From positions 3,410,001-3,474,000 of the forward strand of contig NZ_CP116871.1 in assembly GCF_031885415.1 (NCBI RefSeq): a stretch of 64,000 nucleotides of DNA, in the 5' to 3' direction. This document shows positions 44,704 through 53,953 of the stretch, one piece after another (the first letter of the stretch is position 1; every line of letters begins with the position of its first letter). The notes under the pieces are model-generated. The model was not told where the DNA came from, made no database searches, and saw only the letters and a list, made by a program, of their open reading frames with translations. This DNA is from Microbacterium forte (GTDB lineage Bacteria; Actinomycetota; Actinomycetes; Actinomycetales; Microbacteriaceae). Both the position numbers and the translations under genes were made by a program.

Positions 44704-47562
44704 TTGGCTGAAGGCAAGAAGCTCGTCATTGTCGAGTCCCCGACGAAGATGCGGTCGATTCAGGGATACCTCGGCGATGGCTACGAGGTGCTCAGCTCCG
44801 TCGGCCACATCCGCGACCTCGCAGACAAGAAGGACATCCCCGCCGCCGACAAGCAGGCGTACGGGAAGTACTCGATCGACGTCGACAACGACTTCGATCC
44901 CTACTACGTGGTCTCCGATCGCAAGACGAAGACCGTCGCTGAACTCAAGCGTGCGCTCAAGACCGCCGACGAGCTCCTGCTCGCCACTGATGAGGACCGC
45001 GAAGGCGAGGCCATCGCCTGGCACCTGCTCGAGACTCTGAAGCCGAAGGTCCCCGTCAAGCGCATGGTCTTCCACGAGATCACGAAGGACGCGATCCAGG
45101 CGGCCATCGGCAACACCCGTGAGCTCGACACCGACCTCGTCGACGCGCAGGAGACCCGCCGCATCCTCGACCGGCTGTACGGCTGGGACGTCTCGCCCGT
45201 GCTCTGGTACAAGGTCAAGACGGGGCTGTCTGCCGGACGCGTGCAGTCCGCCGCCACCCGCATGATCGTCGAACGAGAGCGCGAGCGCATGGCGTTCGTC
45301 TCCGCCGAGTACTGGGACGTCGAGGCGCTCGCGTCGTCGTCGTCAGCATTCAAGGTTCGTCTTGTGCGTGTCGACGGCGGCCAGCTCGCCCGAGGCACCG
45401 ACTTCGACGACAACGGAAAGCTCAAGAAGGCCGTCGTCATCCTCGACGAGAAGCAGGCCGCTGAGCTCGCACTCGCCGTCGACGCCGCCGGCACAGGCTC
45501 GGTCACGAAGGTCGAGGCGAAGCCGGGAACCCGCAGCCCCTACGCGCCGTTCACCACCTCCACCATGCAGCAGGAGGCGGGCCGCAAGCTCTCGATGAGC
45601 GCCAAGCAGGCGATGAGCGTCGCGCAGCGGCTGTACGAAAAGGGTTACATCACCTATATGCGAACCGACTCCGTCGCGCTGAGCACCCAGGCCGTGCAAG
45701 CCGCGCGCAGCCAGGCCGTCGCGCTCTACGGCGACACCGCGGTGCCGCTGAAGCCGCGCGCCTACAAGTCGAAGAGCAAGAACGCGCAGGAGGCGCACGA
45801 GGCGATCCGTCCCTCGGGCGAGAACTTCCGCACCCCGAAGTCCGTCTCCTCGGAACTGGACCGCGAGGAGCACCGTCTCTACGACCTGATCTGGAAGCGC
45901 ACCGTCGCCAGTCAGATGGCCGATGCGAAGTACGAGACAACGACCGTCACCATCGCGGTCGACGCCGCGGGGCGCAACGCCGAGTTCACCGCGTCGGGCA
46001 CCGTGTACACCTTCAAGGGCTTCCTCGAGGCCTATGAAGAAGGACGCGACGAGAAGCGCAACGACAGGGACACCGACGAGAACCAGTCGCTCCCGGTCGT
46101 CGCCGTCGGCGACGAACTGCGCATGTCGGAGTCCGAGGCCAAGGGGCACCGCACGACCCCCAAGCCGCGCTACACCGAGGCATCGCTGGTCAAGGCGCTC
46201 GAGGAGCACGGCATCGGCCGCCCCTCGACGTTCGCCAGCATCATCGGCACAGTGATCGACCGAGGCTACGCGACCAAACGCGGCCAGGCGCTCGTGCCGA
46301 CCTGGCTGGCGTTCAGCGTGGTCCGTCTGCTCGAAGAGCATTTCGCCGACCTGATCGACTACGACTTCACCGCGGCGCTCGAAGACGACCTCGACGCGAT
46401 CGCGCGAGGCGAGCAGAAGCGCGTCGAGTGGCTGCGTTCCTTCTATTACGGCTCCGATTCGCACGTCGGTCTGCGTCAGACCGTCGACAACCTCGGCGAG
46501 ATCGATGCGCGGGCGCTCAACTCCACGCCCATCACCGACACCGCCACGCTGCGCTTCGGCAAATACGGTCCCTACCTCGAGGTCGCGAACCCCGAGGCGC
46601 CCGACGAGAAGCCGCGCATCGTGAACGTGCCCGAGGATCTCGCCCCCGACGAGCTGACCGCTGCGAAGGCGCAGGAGCTCATCGACGCGCCGGTCGCCGG
46701 CGACCGGGTGCTGGGCACCAACCCCGACAACGGCAAGATCGTCGTCGTCAAGGACGGACGCTTCGGTCCCTATGTGCAGGAGAACGACCCGGTGTCCGAA
46801 GATGCCGCCGTCGACGAGGCGACCGGTGAGGTCGTCGACGCCCCCAAGCCGAAGCGGGGAGCCAAGAAGGCCGCCGCGCCCAAGCAGCGCACCGCCTCAC
46901 TCTTCCGCTCGATGTCGGTCGACACGATCGACCTCGACACCGCCCTGCAGCTGCTCAGCCTGCCGCGGGTCGTCGGCGCCGACCCCGAGAGCGGCGAGGA
47001 GATCACCGCACAGAACGGCCGATTCGGTCCGTACCTGAAGAAGGGCACGGACTCCCGATCGCTCGAGAGCGAGTCGGAGATCTTCGACGTGACGCTCGAG
47101 AAGGCGCTCGAGATCTACGCGCAGCCGAAATACGGCGCAGGGTCCCGCCGTGCGTCCAGCGCGCTCGCCGAGTTCGAGGCCGACCCCGTCAGCAACAAGC
47201 CGATCCGCATCCGCGACGGTCGCTTCGGTGCCTACGTCACAGACGGAGAGACGAACGTGACGATCCCTCGCGGTCAGAAGGTCGAAGACATCACGTTCGA
47301 GATCGCCGTGCAGATGCTCGCCGACAAGCGCGCCAAGGGTCCGGCCCCGAAGCGCGGTGCAGCCGCGAAGAAGGCGCCGGCCAAGAAGCCGGCCGCGAAG
47401 AAGCCTGCGGCCAAGAAGCCTGCCGCGAAGAAGCCCGCGGCGAAGAAGGCGCCGGCCAAGTCGACCGGGACGGATGCCGAGAAGGCCGCCGCACGGTCTG
47501 CAGCAGCCAAGAAGGCCGCGGCGACGCGTGCCGCGAACGCCGCGAAGAAGGCCGGTTCGTGA
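44704..47562 (+). CDS. topA: DNA topoisomerase I (type IA)
   Basis: A 952-residue type IA topoisomerase relaxing negative supercoils. TOPRIM domain with LVIVESPTK and DEDREGEAIAWHL; the active Tyr lies in YITYMRTDSVAL. C-terminal actinobacterial topoisomerase repeats (GRFGPYV/GRFGPYL/GRFGAYV at three positions) replace zinc fingers, and a Lys/Ala/Pro tail (889-918 plus) follows, which in mycobacteria aids processivity. TTG 44704 is chosen: AAAGGA lies 7 nt upstream and the protein then starts as homologues do (AEGKKLVIVES); a GTG at 44671 lacks a ribosome site. Confidence 0.95.
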   Translation: MAEGKKLVIVESPTKMRSIQGYLGDGYEVLSSVGHIRDLADKKDIPAADKQAYGKYSIDVDNDFDPYYVVSDRKTKTVAELKRALKTADELLLATDEDREGEAIAWHLLETLKPKVPVKRMVFHEITKDAIQAAIGNTRELDTDLVDAQETRRILDRLYGWDVSPVLWYKVKTGLSAGRVQSAATRMIVERERERMAFVSAEYWDVEALASSSSAFKVRLVRVDGGQLARGTDFDDNGKLKKAVVILDEKQAAELALAVDAAGTGSVTKVEAKPGTRSPYAPFTTSTMQQEAGRKLSMSAKQAMSVAQRLYEKGYITYMRTDSVALSTQAVQAARSQAVALYGDTAVPLKPRAYKSKSKNAQEAHEAIRPSGENFRTPKSVSSELDREEHRLYDLIWKRTVASQMADAKYETTTVTIAVDAAGRNAEFTASGTVYTFKGFLEAYEEGRDEKRNDRDTDENQSLPVVAVGDELRMSESEAKGHRTTPKPRYTEASLVKALEEHGIGRPSTFASIIGTVIDRGYATKRGQALVPTWLAFSVVRLLEEHFADLIDYDFTAALEDDLDAIARGEQKRVEWLRSFYYGSDSHVGLRQTVDNLGEIDARALNSTPITDTATLRFGKYGPYLEVANPEAPDEKPRIVNVPEDLAPDELTAAKAQELIDAPVAGDRVLGTNPDNGKIVVVKDGRFGPYVQENDPVSEDAAVDEATGEVVDAPKPKRGAKKAAAPKQRTASLFRSMSVDTIDLDTALQLLSLPRVVGADPESGEEITAQNGRFGPYLKKGTDSRSLESESEIFDVTLEKALEIYAQPKYGAGSRRASSALAEFEADPVSNKPIRIRDGRFGAYVTDGETNVTIPRGQKVEDITFEIAVQMLADKRAKGPAPKRGAAAKKAPAKKPAAKKPAAKKPAAKKPAAKKAPAKSTGTDAEKAAARSAAAKKAAATRAANAAKKAGS
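47368..47457 (+). repeat. 15-bp coding repeat in the topA tail (KKPAA units)
   Basis: Six consecutive in-frame 15-bp units, each beginning AAGAAG and coding KKAPA or KKPAA, encode the basic tail. Comparable to the KKPxG repeat at 12745 but with different codons. Confidence 0.88.
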
Positions 47563-48188
47563 CATCAGGTCCCGGAATCTGGATCACCCTCGAGGGCGGA
47601 GACGGATCGGGGAAGACCACGCAGTCGAACCTCCTCGCCCAGTGGATGACGGATGAAGGGCGAACCGTCGTGCGCACCCGCGAGCCCGGCGGTTCGGAGG
47701 TCGGCCAGCTGATCCGAGACATCGTGCTGCACCATCGTGGGGACATCGCGCCGCGTGCCGAGGCTCTTCTCTACGCCGCCGACCGCGCGCATCACGTCGC
47801 GACGGTCGTCCGGCCTGCTCTCGCCCGCGGTGAGGTCGTGCTGCAGGATCGCTATCTCGACTCATCCGTCGCCTACCAGGGCGCAGGGCGAGTGCTCGAC
47901 GGCGACGAGATCCGCGGCCTGTCGCTGTGGGCCGCCGAGGGCGCGCTGCCCGACCTCACCGTGCTGCTCGACCTCGATCCCGAATCGGCGCGTGTGCGAC
48001 TCGACTCGGCTGACAAGCCCTTCGACAGACTCGAAGCCGAGAAGAACGAGTTCCACGCGCGAGTCCGCGACGCGTACCTCGCTCTAGCGCAGGCCGAGCC
48101 GGATCGTTTCCTGGTTCTCGACGCCGCAGCGACGCCCGAGGTCATCGCCGAGCAGATCCGCGAGCGGGTCGCCACGCTGATCGGCTGA
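47559..48188 (+). CDS. tmk: Thymidylate kinase
   Basis: A 209-residue dTMP kinase: P-loop LEGGDGSGKTTQ, the DR(Y/H) motif in VLQDRYLDSSVAYQG, and TREPGGSEVGQ binding dTMP. It makes dTDP for DNA synthesis. GTG 47559 overlaps the topA stop (GTGA), so expression is coupled to topA. With tdk elsewhere in the window it completes thymidine salvage. Confidence 0.95.
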   Translation: MTSGPGIWITLEGGDGSGKTTQSNLLAQWMTDEGRTVVRTREPGGSEVGQLIRDIVLHHRGDIAPRAEALLYAADRAHHVATVVRPALARGEVVLQDRYLDSSVAYQGAGRVLDGDEIRGLSLWAAEGALPDLTVLLDLDPESARVRLDSADKPFDRLEAEKNEFHARVRDAYLALAQAEPDRFLVLDAAATPEVIAEQIRERVATLIG

Positions 48189-48266
48189 GCCTTCCGCACA
48201 GCACGCCGTCCGCCTGTCCGCCCCTCGCAGACGGGGACGGTTGCCGCGCACGTCGGTGCTCCCGAT

Positions 48267-48272
48267 TAGGCT
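48267..48272 (+). promoter_or_regulatory. -10 box of holB (leaderless)
   Basis: TAGGCT ends 6 nt before ATG 48279. Confidence 0.6.
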
Positions 48273-48278
48273 GAGGGC

Positions 48279-49436
48279 ATGCCCCAGACTGTCGCCGCAC
48301 CTTTCCCGTGGGACGATGTGTGGGGACAGGATGCCGCGGTCGACACGCTTCGCAACGCCGCATCCGATCCCTCCGCGCTGTCGCACGCCTGGCTCATCAC
48401 GGGTCCGCCCGGGTCGGGGCGCTCCACGCTCGCGCACGCCTTCGCCGCAGCGCTCGTGGCGGACCACCCCGATGACGAGGCGTCGATGCGTCAGGTTCTC
48501 GCGGGAACGCATCCGGATGTGACGGCATTGCGCACCGACAAGGTCATCATCACGATCGCGGAGGCTCGTGCGCTCGTCGAGCGCTCGTACTTCGCCCCGT
48601 CTGCCGGCCGCTATCGCGTGATCGTGGTCGAAGACGCCGACCGCATGGTCGAGCGCACCTCCAACGTGCTGCTGAAGGCTCTCGAAGAGCCGCCAGAGCA
48701 GACGGTCTGGATACTCTGCGCCCCGAGCGAAGCCGACCTGCTGCCGACCATCCGTTCGCGCGTGCGCTCACTGCGACTGCGCGAGCCCGATGTCGCAGAC
48801 GTGGCACGTCTGATCACGCTGCGCACAGGGGTCGATGAGGGCATCGCCGAGCAGGCCGCTCGTCATGCGCAACGGCACATCGGCATGGCCCAGCGACTCG
48901 CCACCGATGAGGCTGCCCGCCGCCGCCGTGACGAGACCCTGCGGTCTGTGCTGGGGGTTCGCGGTGTCAGCGACGCCGTCGAGGTCGCCGGCCGCATCAT
49001 CCAGGCGGCCACTGATGACGCCAAGGCGCTCACCGCCGAGCGCGACGCGGCCGAGCGCGCATCCCTGCTGCGTATGGTCGGGATCGCCGAGGGGCAGGCC
49101 GTTCCGCCGGCCCTGCGCACGCAGATCTCCGCGCTGGAGGACGACCAGAAGAAGCGTGCGACCCGAAGTCTGCGTGACGGGATCGACAGAGTCCTCACCG
49201 ATCTGCAGTCTCTCTTCCGTGATGTCGTAATGCTGCAGTTCGGCCGAGACGACGAGCTGATCAATCGCGAGCTTCGCGAAGACCTGGCCGCGCTGGCTGC
49301 GGCCTGGCCGGAGACCCGTACTCTTGTCGTACTCGACCACCTTGCCGACACACGCCAGTCGCTGGAGCGCAACGTCGCACCGCTGCTCGCCCTCGAGAGC
49401 TTGCTCGTGACTGTCACGAGCGGGAGGACACCGTGA
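48279..49436 (+). CDS. holB: DNA polymerase III subunit delta prime
   Basis: A 385-residue clamp-loader subunit. The P-loop reads GPPGSGRST: Arg replaces the catalytic Lys, so it probably does not hydrolyse ATP, as expected for delta prime. DADRM and LLKALEEPPEQTVWILC are the conserved Walker-B-like and sensor regions. Works with DnaX in loading the beta clamp. Located after topA-tmk as in mycobacteria, but with its own leaderless promoter. Coupled to the following hydrolase gene by GTGA. Confidence 0.93.
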   Translation: MPQTVAAPFPWDDVWGQDAAVDTLRNAASDPSALSHAWLITGPPGSGRSTLAHAFAAALVADHPDDEASMRQVLAGTHPDVTALRTDKVIITIAEARALVERSYFAPSAGRYRVIVVEDADRMVERTSNVLLKALEEPPEQTVWILCAPSEADLLPTIRSRVRSLRLREPDVADVARLITLRTGVDEGIAEQAARHAQRHIGMAQRLATDEAARRRRDETLRSVLGVRGVSDAVEVAGRIIQAATDDAKALTAERDAAERASLLRMVGIAEGQAVPPALRTQISALEDDQKKRATRSLRDGIDRVLTDLQSLFRDVVMLQFGRDDELINRELREDLAALAAAWPETRTLVVLDHLADTRQSLERNVAPLLALESLLVTVTSGRTP

Positions 49437-50989
49437 ACAATCGACCGACTTCCCGCATCCGACGTGCCGTCGCCGTGATCGCCGGCCTCGCCGCGGCCTC
49501 GGTCGCCCTCTCCGGGTGCCTGTACTCGATGATCCCCGAGCAGGCCGAGCCGAAGCCGTCCACCACGAACGCGCCAGACACCGAAGGCGTGGCAGAAGAC
49601 CTGCTGCCGTTCTACGGCCAGACGCTCACCTGGAGCGAGTGCGGCACGGGGTTCGACTGCACCGAGGTGACCGCTCCGCTCGACTGGGAGAACCCGGGCG
49701 AGGGCGAGATCACCCTCTCCGTCGTGCGCCACCAGGCGACGGGAACGGCTCAGGGCTCACTGCTGACGAACCCCGGTGGTCCTGGCGCCAGCGGCGTCGA
49801 GCTCATCCGCGACAGTCTCGACTTCGCGGTCGGTGCCGATCTCATCGAGAACTACGACGTGATCGGATTCGACCCCCGCGGCGTCGGAGAATCGACCGCA
49901 GTGACGTGCTTCGACGCTGCAGGCATGGACGACTACCTCTACACGATCCCCGCAGGCAAGCGGGGGAGTGCGGAGTGGGAGGCCGAGCTGCTCGAGGCCC
50001 ACAAGGAGTTCGCCGACGCGTGCGAGGCGAACAGCGGCGGCATCCTGCCCTACGTCACCACGATCAACGCTGCACGCGACATGGATCTGATCCGCGCGGT
50101 GCTCGGCGACAAGCAGCTGAACTACCTCGGCTACTCCTACGGAACTTTCCTCGGTGCGACCTACGCCGACCTGTACCCCGAGAAAGCGGGCCGACTCGTG
50201 CTCGACGGTGCGATCGACCCGGCCGTCTCGGGGCTCGATGTCGGTGCCACCCAGGCGCTCGGATTCGAATCGGCCCTCCGCGCGTACATGCAGAACTGCC
50301 TCGACTCGGGCGAGTGCCCGTTCAACGGCACGGTCGACGAGGCCATGGCCGATCTCGGTGCACTGCTCGCGAGCGTCGACGCGTCTCCGCTCGAGAACGG
50401 CGACGGGCGCATGCTCGGCGCGGACTCGCTGATGACCGCGATCATCGCCGCCCTGTATTCGGCAGACAGCTGGCAGTACCTCACGCAGGCGCTCGACGAG
50501 GCTCTGCAGGGCGATCCGACGACGGCGTTCTTCCTCGCCGACTTCTACAACGGACGTGAGAACGGCACCTATCTCGACAACTCGAGCGAAGCCTTCCGCG
50601 CCTACAACTGCATGGACTATCCCGTCGAGGACGACCCGGCGGCCGAGGCGGCGACCGAGAAGAGGATCGCCGACGGCGCACCGACCATCGCTCCGTACTG
50701 GAACGGCCCCGACTCCTGCTCGGTGTGGCCCTACCCGCCGACCGGGACGCGAGGCGAGATCAACGCCGAGGGTGCCGGCCCGATCCTCGTGGTCGGCACG
50801 ACCAACGATCCGGCGACCCCGTACGAGTGGTCCGAGTCGCTCGCCGAGCAGCTCGACGAGGGCGTGCTGATCACCCGCGTGGGCGAAGGCCACACCGGAT
50901 ACAACAAGGGCAACACGTGCGTCGACAGCGCCGTCGAGGCGTTCCTCCTCGACAATGTCGTGCCCGAGAGCGACGTCCGCTGCGAGTGA
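49433..50989 (+). CDS. Lipoprotein alpha/beta hydrolase of the TAP-like family
   Basis: A 518-residue secreted lipoprotein: signal peptide with lipobox LSGC (Cys29), then an alpha/beta-hydrolase domain with the oxyanion segment NPGGPGASG, the nucleophile Ser235 in GYSYGT, and a C-terminal TAP-like lid/His region (TNDPATPYEWSESLA ... VGEGHTGY). Related to tripeptidyl aminopeptidases of Streptomyces. It likely trims peptides outside the cell. GTG 49433 overlaps the holB stop. Confidence 0.92.
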   Translation: MNNRPTSRIRRAVAVIAGLAAASVALSGCLYSMIPEQAEPKPSTTNAPDTEGVAEDLLPFYGQTLTWSECGTGFDCTEVTAPLDWENPGEGEITLSVVRHQATGTAQGSLLTNPGGPGASGVELIRDSLDFAVGADLIENYDVIGFDPRGVGESTAVTCFDAAGMDDYLYTIPAGKRGSAEWEAELLEAHKEFADACEANSGGILPYVTTINAARDMDLIRAVLGDKQLNYLGYSYGTFLGATYADLYPEKAGRLVLDGAIDPAVSGLDVGATQALGFESALRAYMQNCLDSGECPFNGTVDEAMADLGALLASVDASPLENGDGRMLGADSLMTAIIAALYSADSWQYLTQALDEALQGDPTTAFFLADFYNGRENGTYLDNSSEAFRAYNCMDYPVEDDPAAEAATEKRIADGAPTIAPYWNGPDSCSVWPYPPTGTRGEINAEGAGPILVVGTTNDPATPYEWSESLAEQLDEGVLITRVGEGHTGYNKGNTCVDSAVEAFLLDNVVPESDVRCE

Positions 50990-51024
50990 TCGCGGCTCGA
51001 TTCGCGGTGCGGCTCCGGAACGGG

Positions 51025-51030
51025 TAATAT
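51025..51030 (+). promoter_or_regulatory. -10 box of tRNA-Thr
   Basis: TAATAT, about 10 nt before the mature tRNA 5' end. Confidence 0.55.
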
Positions 51031-51040
51031 CGATGATCGC

Positions 51041-51116
51041 GCCGCTTTAGCTCAGTCGGCAGAGCATTTCACTCGTAATGAAAAGGTCGTCAGTTCGATT
51101 CTGACAAGCGGCTCCA
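51041..51116 (+). tRNA. tRNA-Thr (anticodon CGT)
   Basis: Cloverleaf with acceptor GCCGCTT/AAGCGGC, D-loop AGCTCAGTCGGCAGAGC, anticodon loop CTCGTAA flanked by TTTCA/TGAAA, T-loop TTCGATT. CCA is encoded (51114-51116). 76 nt. Confidence 0.95.
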
Positions 51117-51118
51117 GC

Positions 51119-51154
51119 AGGCCCCGTGATGTGAACAACATCTCGGGGCCTTTT
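51119..51154 (+). terminator. Rho-independent terminator after tRNA-Thr
   Basis: Stem AGGCCCCG/CGGGGCCT (51119-51126 with 51144-51151) enclosing an inner GATGT/ACATC hairpin, followed by TTTT. Confidence 0.85.
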
Positions 51155-51189
51155 GGTTTCCTGCCTTGGGGAGACCCGCGAGGGCGGCG

Positions 51190-51195
51190 TACGCT
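51190..51195 (+). promoter_or_regulatory. -10 box of the nicotinamidase gene (leaderless)
   Basis: TACGCT ends 6 nt before ATG 51202. Confidence 0.6.
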
Positions 51196-51201
51196 CAGAC
51201 C

Positions 51202-51783
51202 ATGAGCAGAGCGCTTCTGATCGTCGATGTGCAGAACGACTTCACCGAGGGCGGCGCTTTGGCCGTCGACGGCGGGGACGCCGTGGCATCCGCTGTCTCA
51301 GCGTTCCTCGCCGCACATGCGACGGAGTACGACGTCATCATCGCCTCGCGCGACTGGCACGACGCCGAAGGCGACAACGCCGGCCACTTCGGAGAGGCGC
51401 CGGACTACGTCGACACGTGGCCCGTGCACTGCGTCGCAGGCACGCCCGGCGCCGACTACGACCCGCTGCTGGTGACCGATGCCGTCACGCACCATGTGCA
51501 CAAGGGGCAGGGTCGCCCCGCCTACTCGATGTTCGAGGGCGCGACCGAAACGGGAGACACCGTCGGCGCGATCCTCACCGCCGCGGGTGTCCTCGAGGCC
51601 GACGTCGTCGGCATCGCCACGGACCACTGCGTGCGGGCCTCTGCGCTCGACGCGGTGGCGCACGGAGTCCGAGTGCGCATCCTCACCGACCTGATCGCGG
51701 GTGTCGCACCGGGGCCGAGTGCGGCGGCTCTCGCAGAACTCGCCCATGCGGGTGCCGTGCTCGTCGAGAGCGACTCTGCGTGA
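51202..51783 (+). CDS. pncA: Nicotinamidase / cysteine hydrolase
   Basis: A 193-residue isochorismatase-fold hydrolase with the full triad: Asp9 (IVDVQNDF), Lys101 (HHVHKGQG) and Cys143 (IATDHCVRAS). Metal ligands are in SRDWHDAEGDNAGHF (Asp51, His53). Pattern and length match PncA, which deamidates nicotinamide to nicotinate for NAD recycling and activates pyrazinamide in mycobacteria. Coupled by GTGA to the DUF1697 gene. Confidence 0.9.
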   Translation: MSRALLIVDVQNDFTEGGALAVDGGDAVASAVSAFLAAHATEYDVIIASRDWHDAEGDNAGHFGEAPDYVDTWPVHCVAGTPGADYDPLLVTDAVTHHVHKGQGRPAYSMFEGATETGDTVGAILTAAGVLEADVVGIATDHCVRASALDAVAHGVRVRILTDLIAGVAPGPSAAALAELAHAGAVLVESDSA

Positions 51784-52307
51784 CACGCAGCGTCCTGCTG
51801 CTGCGAGCGGTCAACGTCTCGGGCCGCAATCGAGTGCCGATGGCACAGCTGCGCGAGGTGCTCGCTCCGGTGCTGGGTGAGGTCTCGACCTACATCGCGA
51901 GTGGGAACATCGTGTGCGAGCATCCGGATGATCCGACGTCGGTGAGCGCTCGGGTCCGGGAGCTGATCGCCGACGAGTTCGACGTCGACACCCCGGTCAT
52001 CCTGAGGACTCACGACGACCTCGTGCACGCCCTGGATGCGCACCCGTTCGGCGGAGCGTCGGAGAAGCTGCTGCACGCGATGTTCCTCGAGGGGCCGGCC
52101 GCGCCCGGGGCCGTCGAGGCACTGCAGGAGCGGCTCGTGCCGGGGGAGCGGATCGCACTGGTCGGCGACGATCTGTGGATCGACTACGCCGAGGGCGGTG
52201 TGCACAGCACGAGGCTCACCAAGGCCGTCCTCGATCGTGCGCTCGGCGTCGCAGGCACGGCGCGCAACCTCCGCACGATCCGGAAGCTCGCCGAGCTGAC
52301 CGCATGA
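51780..52307 (+). CDS. DUF1697 domain-containing protein
   Basis: A 175-residue protein with the DUF1697 landmarks: LLRAVNVSGRNRVPMAQLREVL at the N-terminus, TYIASGNIVCE, and the C-terminal SRLTKAVLDRALGVAGTARNLRT-like block (read as TRLTKAVLDRAL). The family is widespread but has no assigned biochemical function. GTG 51780 overlaps the pncA stop, and its own stop overlaps the next small gene. Confidence 0.88.
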   Translation: MTRSVLLLRAVNVSGRNRVPMAQLREVLAPVLGEVSTYIASGNIVCEHPDDPTSVSARVRELIADEFDVDTPVILRTHDDLVHALDAHPFGGASEKLLHAMFLEGPAAPGAVEALQERLVPGERIALVGDDLWIDYAEGGVHSTRLTKAVLDRALGVAGTARNLRTIRKLAELTA

Positions 52308-52516
52308 GCGAGAGGGAGCCGTTCACGCTGGCTCTGCCCTTCACGGGGCGGTGGATCGTGCAGAACAGCCCGGCGTCGCGCGTCCCCAGCCACGGCACAG
52401 AGCTGTTCGGCAGCTCGCACGCGATCGAGCAGGACGGCCGGGGGATCCCGCTCGCCTTTCTCCGCGAAGGAGAGCAGGACTGGGTGCCGCGGAACGGCGA
52501 GATCGTCGCTGTCTGA
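52304..52516 (+). CDS. Small uncharacterised protein
   Basis: A 70-residue protein starting MSEREPFTLALPFTGRW, with RVPSHGTELFGSSHAIEQD and a C-terminal WVPRNGEIVAV. Neutral, soluble, without membrane helices or metal motifs. It starts in an ATGA overlap with the DUF1697 gene, which supports that it is translated. HGTELFGSSHAIEF-type segments occur at the N-terminus of some M23 peptidase-like proteins, so it may be the remnant of a longer gene. No function assigned. Confidence 0.5.
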   Translation: MSEREPFTLALPFTGRWIVQNSPASRVPSHGTELFGSSHAIEQDGRGIPLAFLREGEQDWVPRNGEIVAV

Positions 52517-52524
52517 TCAGTGGT

Positions 52525-52725
52525 TCAGTCCGAGGTCTCGCGGCTGATCGCCGAGGGAGGCATCAGCGGGTGCGCCTGCAGGTCGACGCGATGCGTGCCG
52601 CAGTCGGCGCAGCGGACGTACACGACGACGCCTTCGCTGGTCGGATGCCGCGAGCCGGCGACCCAGGCGTGCTCGTGTGCGGTGGCGGTCTGGCGAGGGA
52701 TCGGCAGAGTGTGCAACGTGGTCAT
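52525..52725 (-). CDS. Small protein with a zinc-ribbon-like Cys pair
   Basis: A 66-residue protein: N-terminal HEHAWVAGSRHPTSEG, then VVVYVRCADCGTHRVDLQ with a CxxC pair and His-rich flanks that could bind one metal ion, and a tail ending SRETSD. It is convergent with the small gene at 52304 and divergent from the CGNR gene. A CACGCT box ends 6 nt before ATG 52725, weakly fitting a leaderless start. Similar short proteins are seen across Microbacteriaceae (my impression), unproven here. Confidence 0.55.
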   Translation of the reverse strand: MTTLHTLPIPRQTATAHEHAWVAGSRHPTSEGVVVYVRCADCGTHRVDLQAHPLMPPSAISRETSD

Positions 52726-52750
52726 GCATCCAGCGTGATGTAATGGCCTT

Positions 52751-53272
52751 ATGCATCTCAACCCTTACGGCGAATATGCGGTTCTCCTGGCCGCATCCCT
52801 CGCCGACGACTTTCCCGTCGATCGAGCGGGAATCGAGGAGCGCACCCTCGAGATGGGGATGACGATGACGTTCCCTCCCGCCGCCGACGACCATGAACGG
52901 GTCCGAGAGGTGGTCGACGACTGGCTGCGGATCGTAGACGCGGCGGACCCGGACTCTCGCGCGGAGATCCTCAACGCGCAGATGGCGGAAGCTGCGGCAT
53001 ACCCGCGCCTGACGAACCACGACGGCGAAGGCTGGCACCTGCACTACCGCGACGATGTGCGATCTCTGCCGTATGTGCTCCGGGCCGTCTTCGCGGTCGG
53101 CACGTCGCTGCACCTCGTCACCCGCGGCATGGACCGACTGGGTCGCTGCGAGGCCTCACCCTGCACGAACGTGGTCGTCGACGTGACCCGCAACGGGCGG
53201 CAGCGATTCTGCTCGGTGCGCTGTGCGAACAGAGCGGCGGTCCGGCGTCACAGGGCGCGCGCTGGCGCCTGA
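52751..53272 (+). CDS. CGNR zinc-finger protein
   Basis: A 173-residue protein with an N-terminal ABATE-like helical domain (MHLNPYGEYAVLLAASLADD...) and a C-terminal CGNR zinc finger: GRCEASPCTNVVVDVTRNG and RFCSVRCANRAAVRRHR, giving four Cys. Such proteins are putative stress-related transcription regulators. ATG 52751 has only a poor -10 (TGTAAT, 52739-52744). Confidence 0.87.
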   Translation: MHLNPYGEYAVLLAASLADDFPVDRAGIEERTLEMGMTMTFPPAADDHERVREVVDDWLRIVDAADPDSRAEILNAQMAEAAAYPRLTNHDGEGWHLHYRDDVRSLPYVLRAVFAVGTSLHLVTRGMDRLGRCEASPCTNVVVDVTRNGRQRFCSVRCANRAAVRRHRARAGA

Positions 53273-53295
53273 CACCGGACCGCCGGGAATTCAGA

Positions 53296-53844
53296 TCACG
53301 CGGTCTGGCCTGCGTGCTTCCCCTCGGCGACCTCTTCGATCAGCTTCGCGTTGAAAGCAGGGAGGTCGTCGGGAGTGCGGCTGGACACGAGACCTTCGTC
53401 GACCACCACTTCCTCGTCGACCCAGGTGGCTCCGGCGTTGCGGAGGTCGGTCGCGAGGCTCGGGTAGCTGGTCAGCGTGCGTCCGTCGACCACGCCGGCT
53501 TCGATCAGGATCCACGCGCCGTGGCAGATGACCGCGACCGGCTTGTGCTGCTCGAAGAACGAGCGGGCGAGGTCGATCGATGCCTTGTCGAGCCGCAGGT
53601 GGTCGGCGTTCACGACGCCGCCCGGGAGCACGAGAGCGTCGAACTCGTCGGCCTTCGCCGTCTCGGACGTGAGGTCGACGTGCTGCACGTGACCGTTCTT
53701 GCCGGTGATCTGCTGTCCGTCCGGTGCGATGAGCGTGGCGCTCGCGCCTTCGCCCTGCACCGCTTCCCACGGACTGGTCAGCTCGCTGTCCTCGAATCCG
53801 TCTGTCGCGAGGAATGCCACTCGGCTGTCGGTGAGAGTCGCCAT
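53296..53844 (-). CDS. DJ-1/PfpI family protein
   Basis: A 182-residue type-1 glutamine amidotransferase-like protein: AFLATDGFEDSELTSP with the conserved Glu, LPGGVVNADHLR, and the nucleophile elbow VAVICHGAWILIE with Cys-His. Relatives are intracellular proteases, glyoxalases or deglycases. GAAAGGACGC precedes ATG 53844. It is downstream of tRNA-Lys on the same strand. Confidence 0.9.
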   Translation of the reverse strand: MATLTDSRVAFLATDGFEDSELTSPWEAVQGEGASATLIAPDGQQITGKNGHVQHVDLTSETAKADEFDALVLPGGVVNADHLRLDKASIDLARSFFEQHKPVAVICHGAWILIEAGVVDGRTLTSYPSLATDLRNAGATWVDEEVVVDEGLVSSRTPDDLPAFNAKLIEEVAEGKHAGQTA

Positions 53845-53953
53845 GATGCGTCCTTTCGTGGGGTGAATGTCCCGGATGGGGACGCCACGACTCTCTCGCA
53901 GGGTGCCGACGGAGTGAAGGGGGTGGCCGGATCCGGCCGGTGGTGATAAACGG

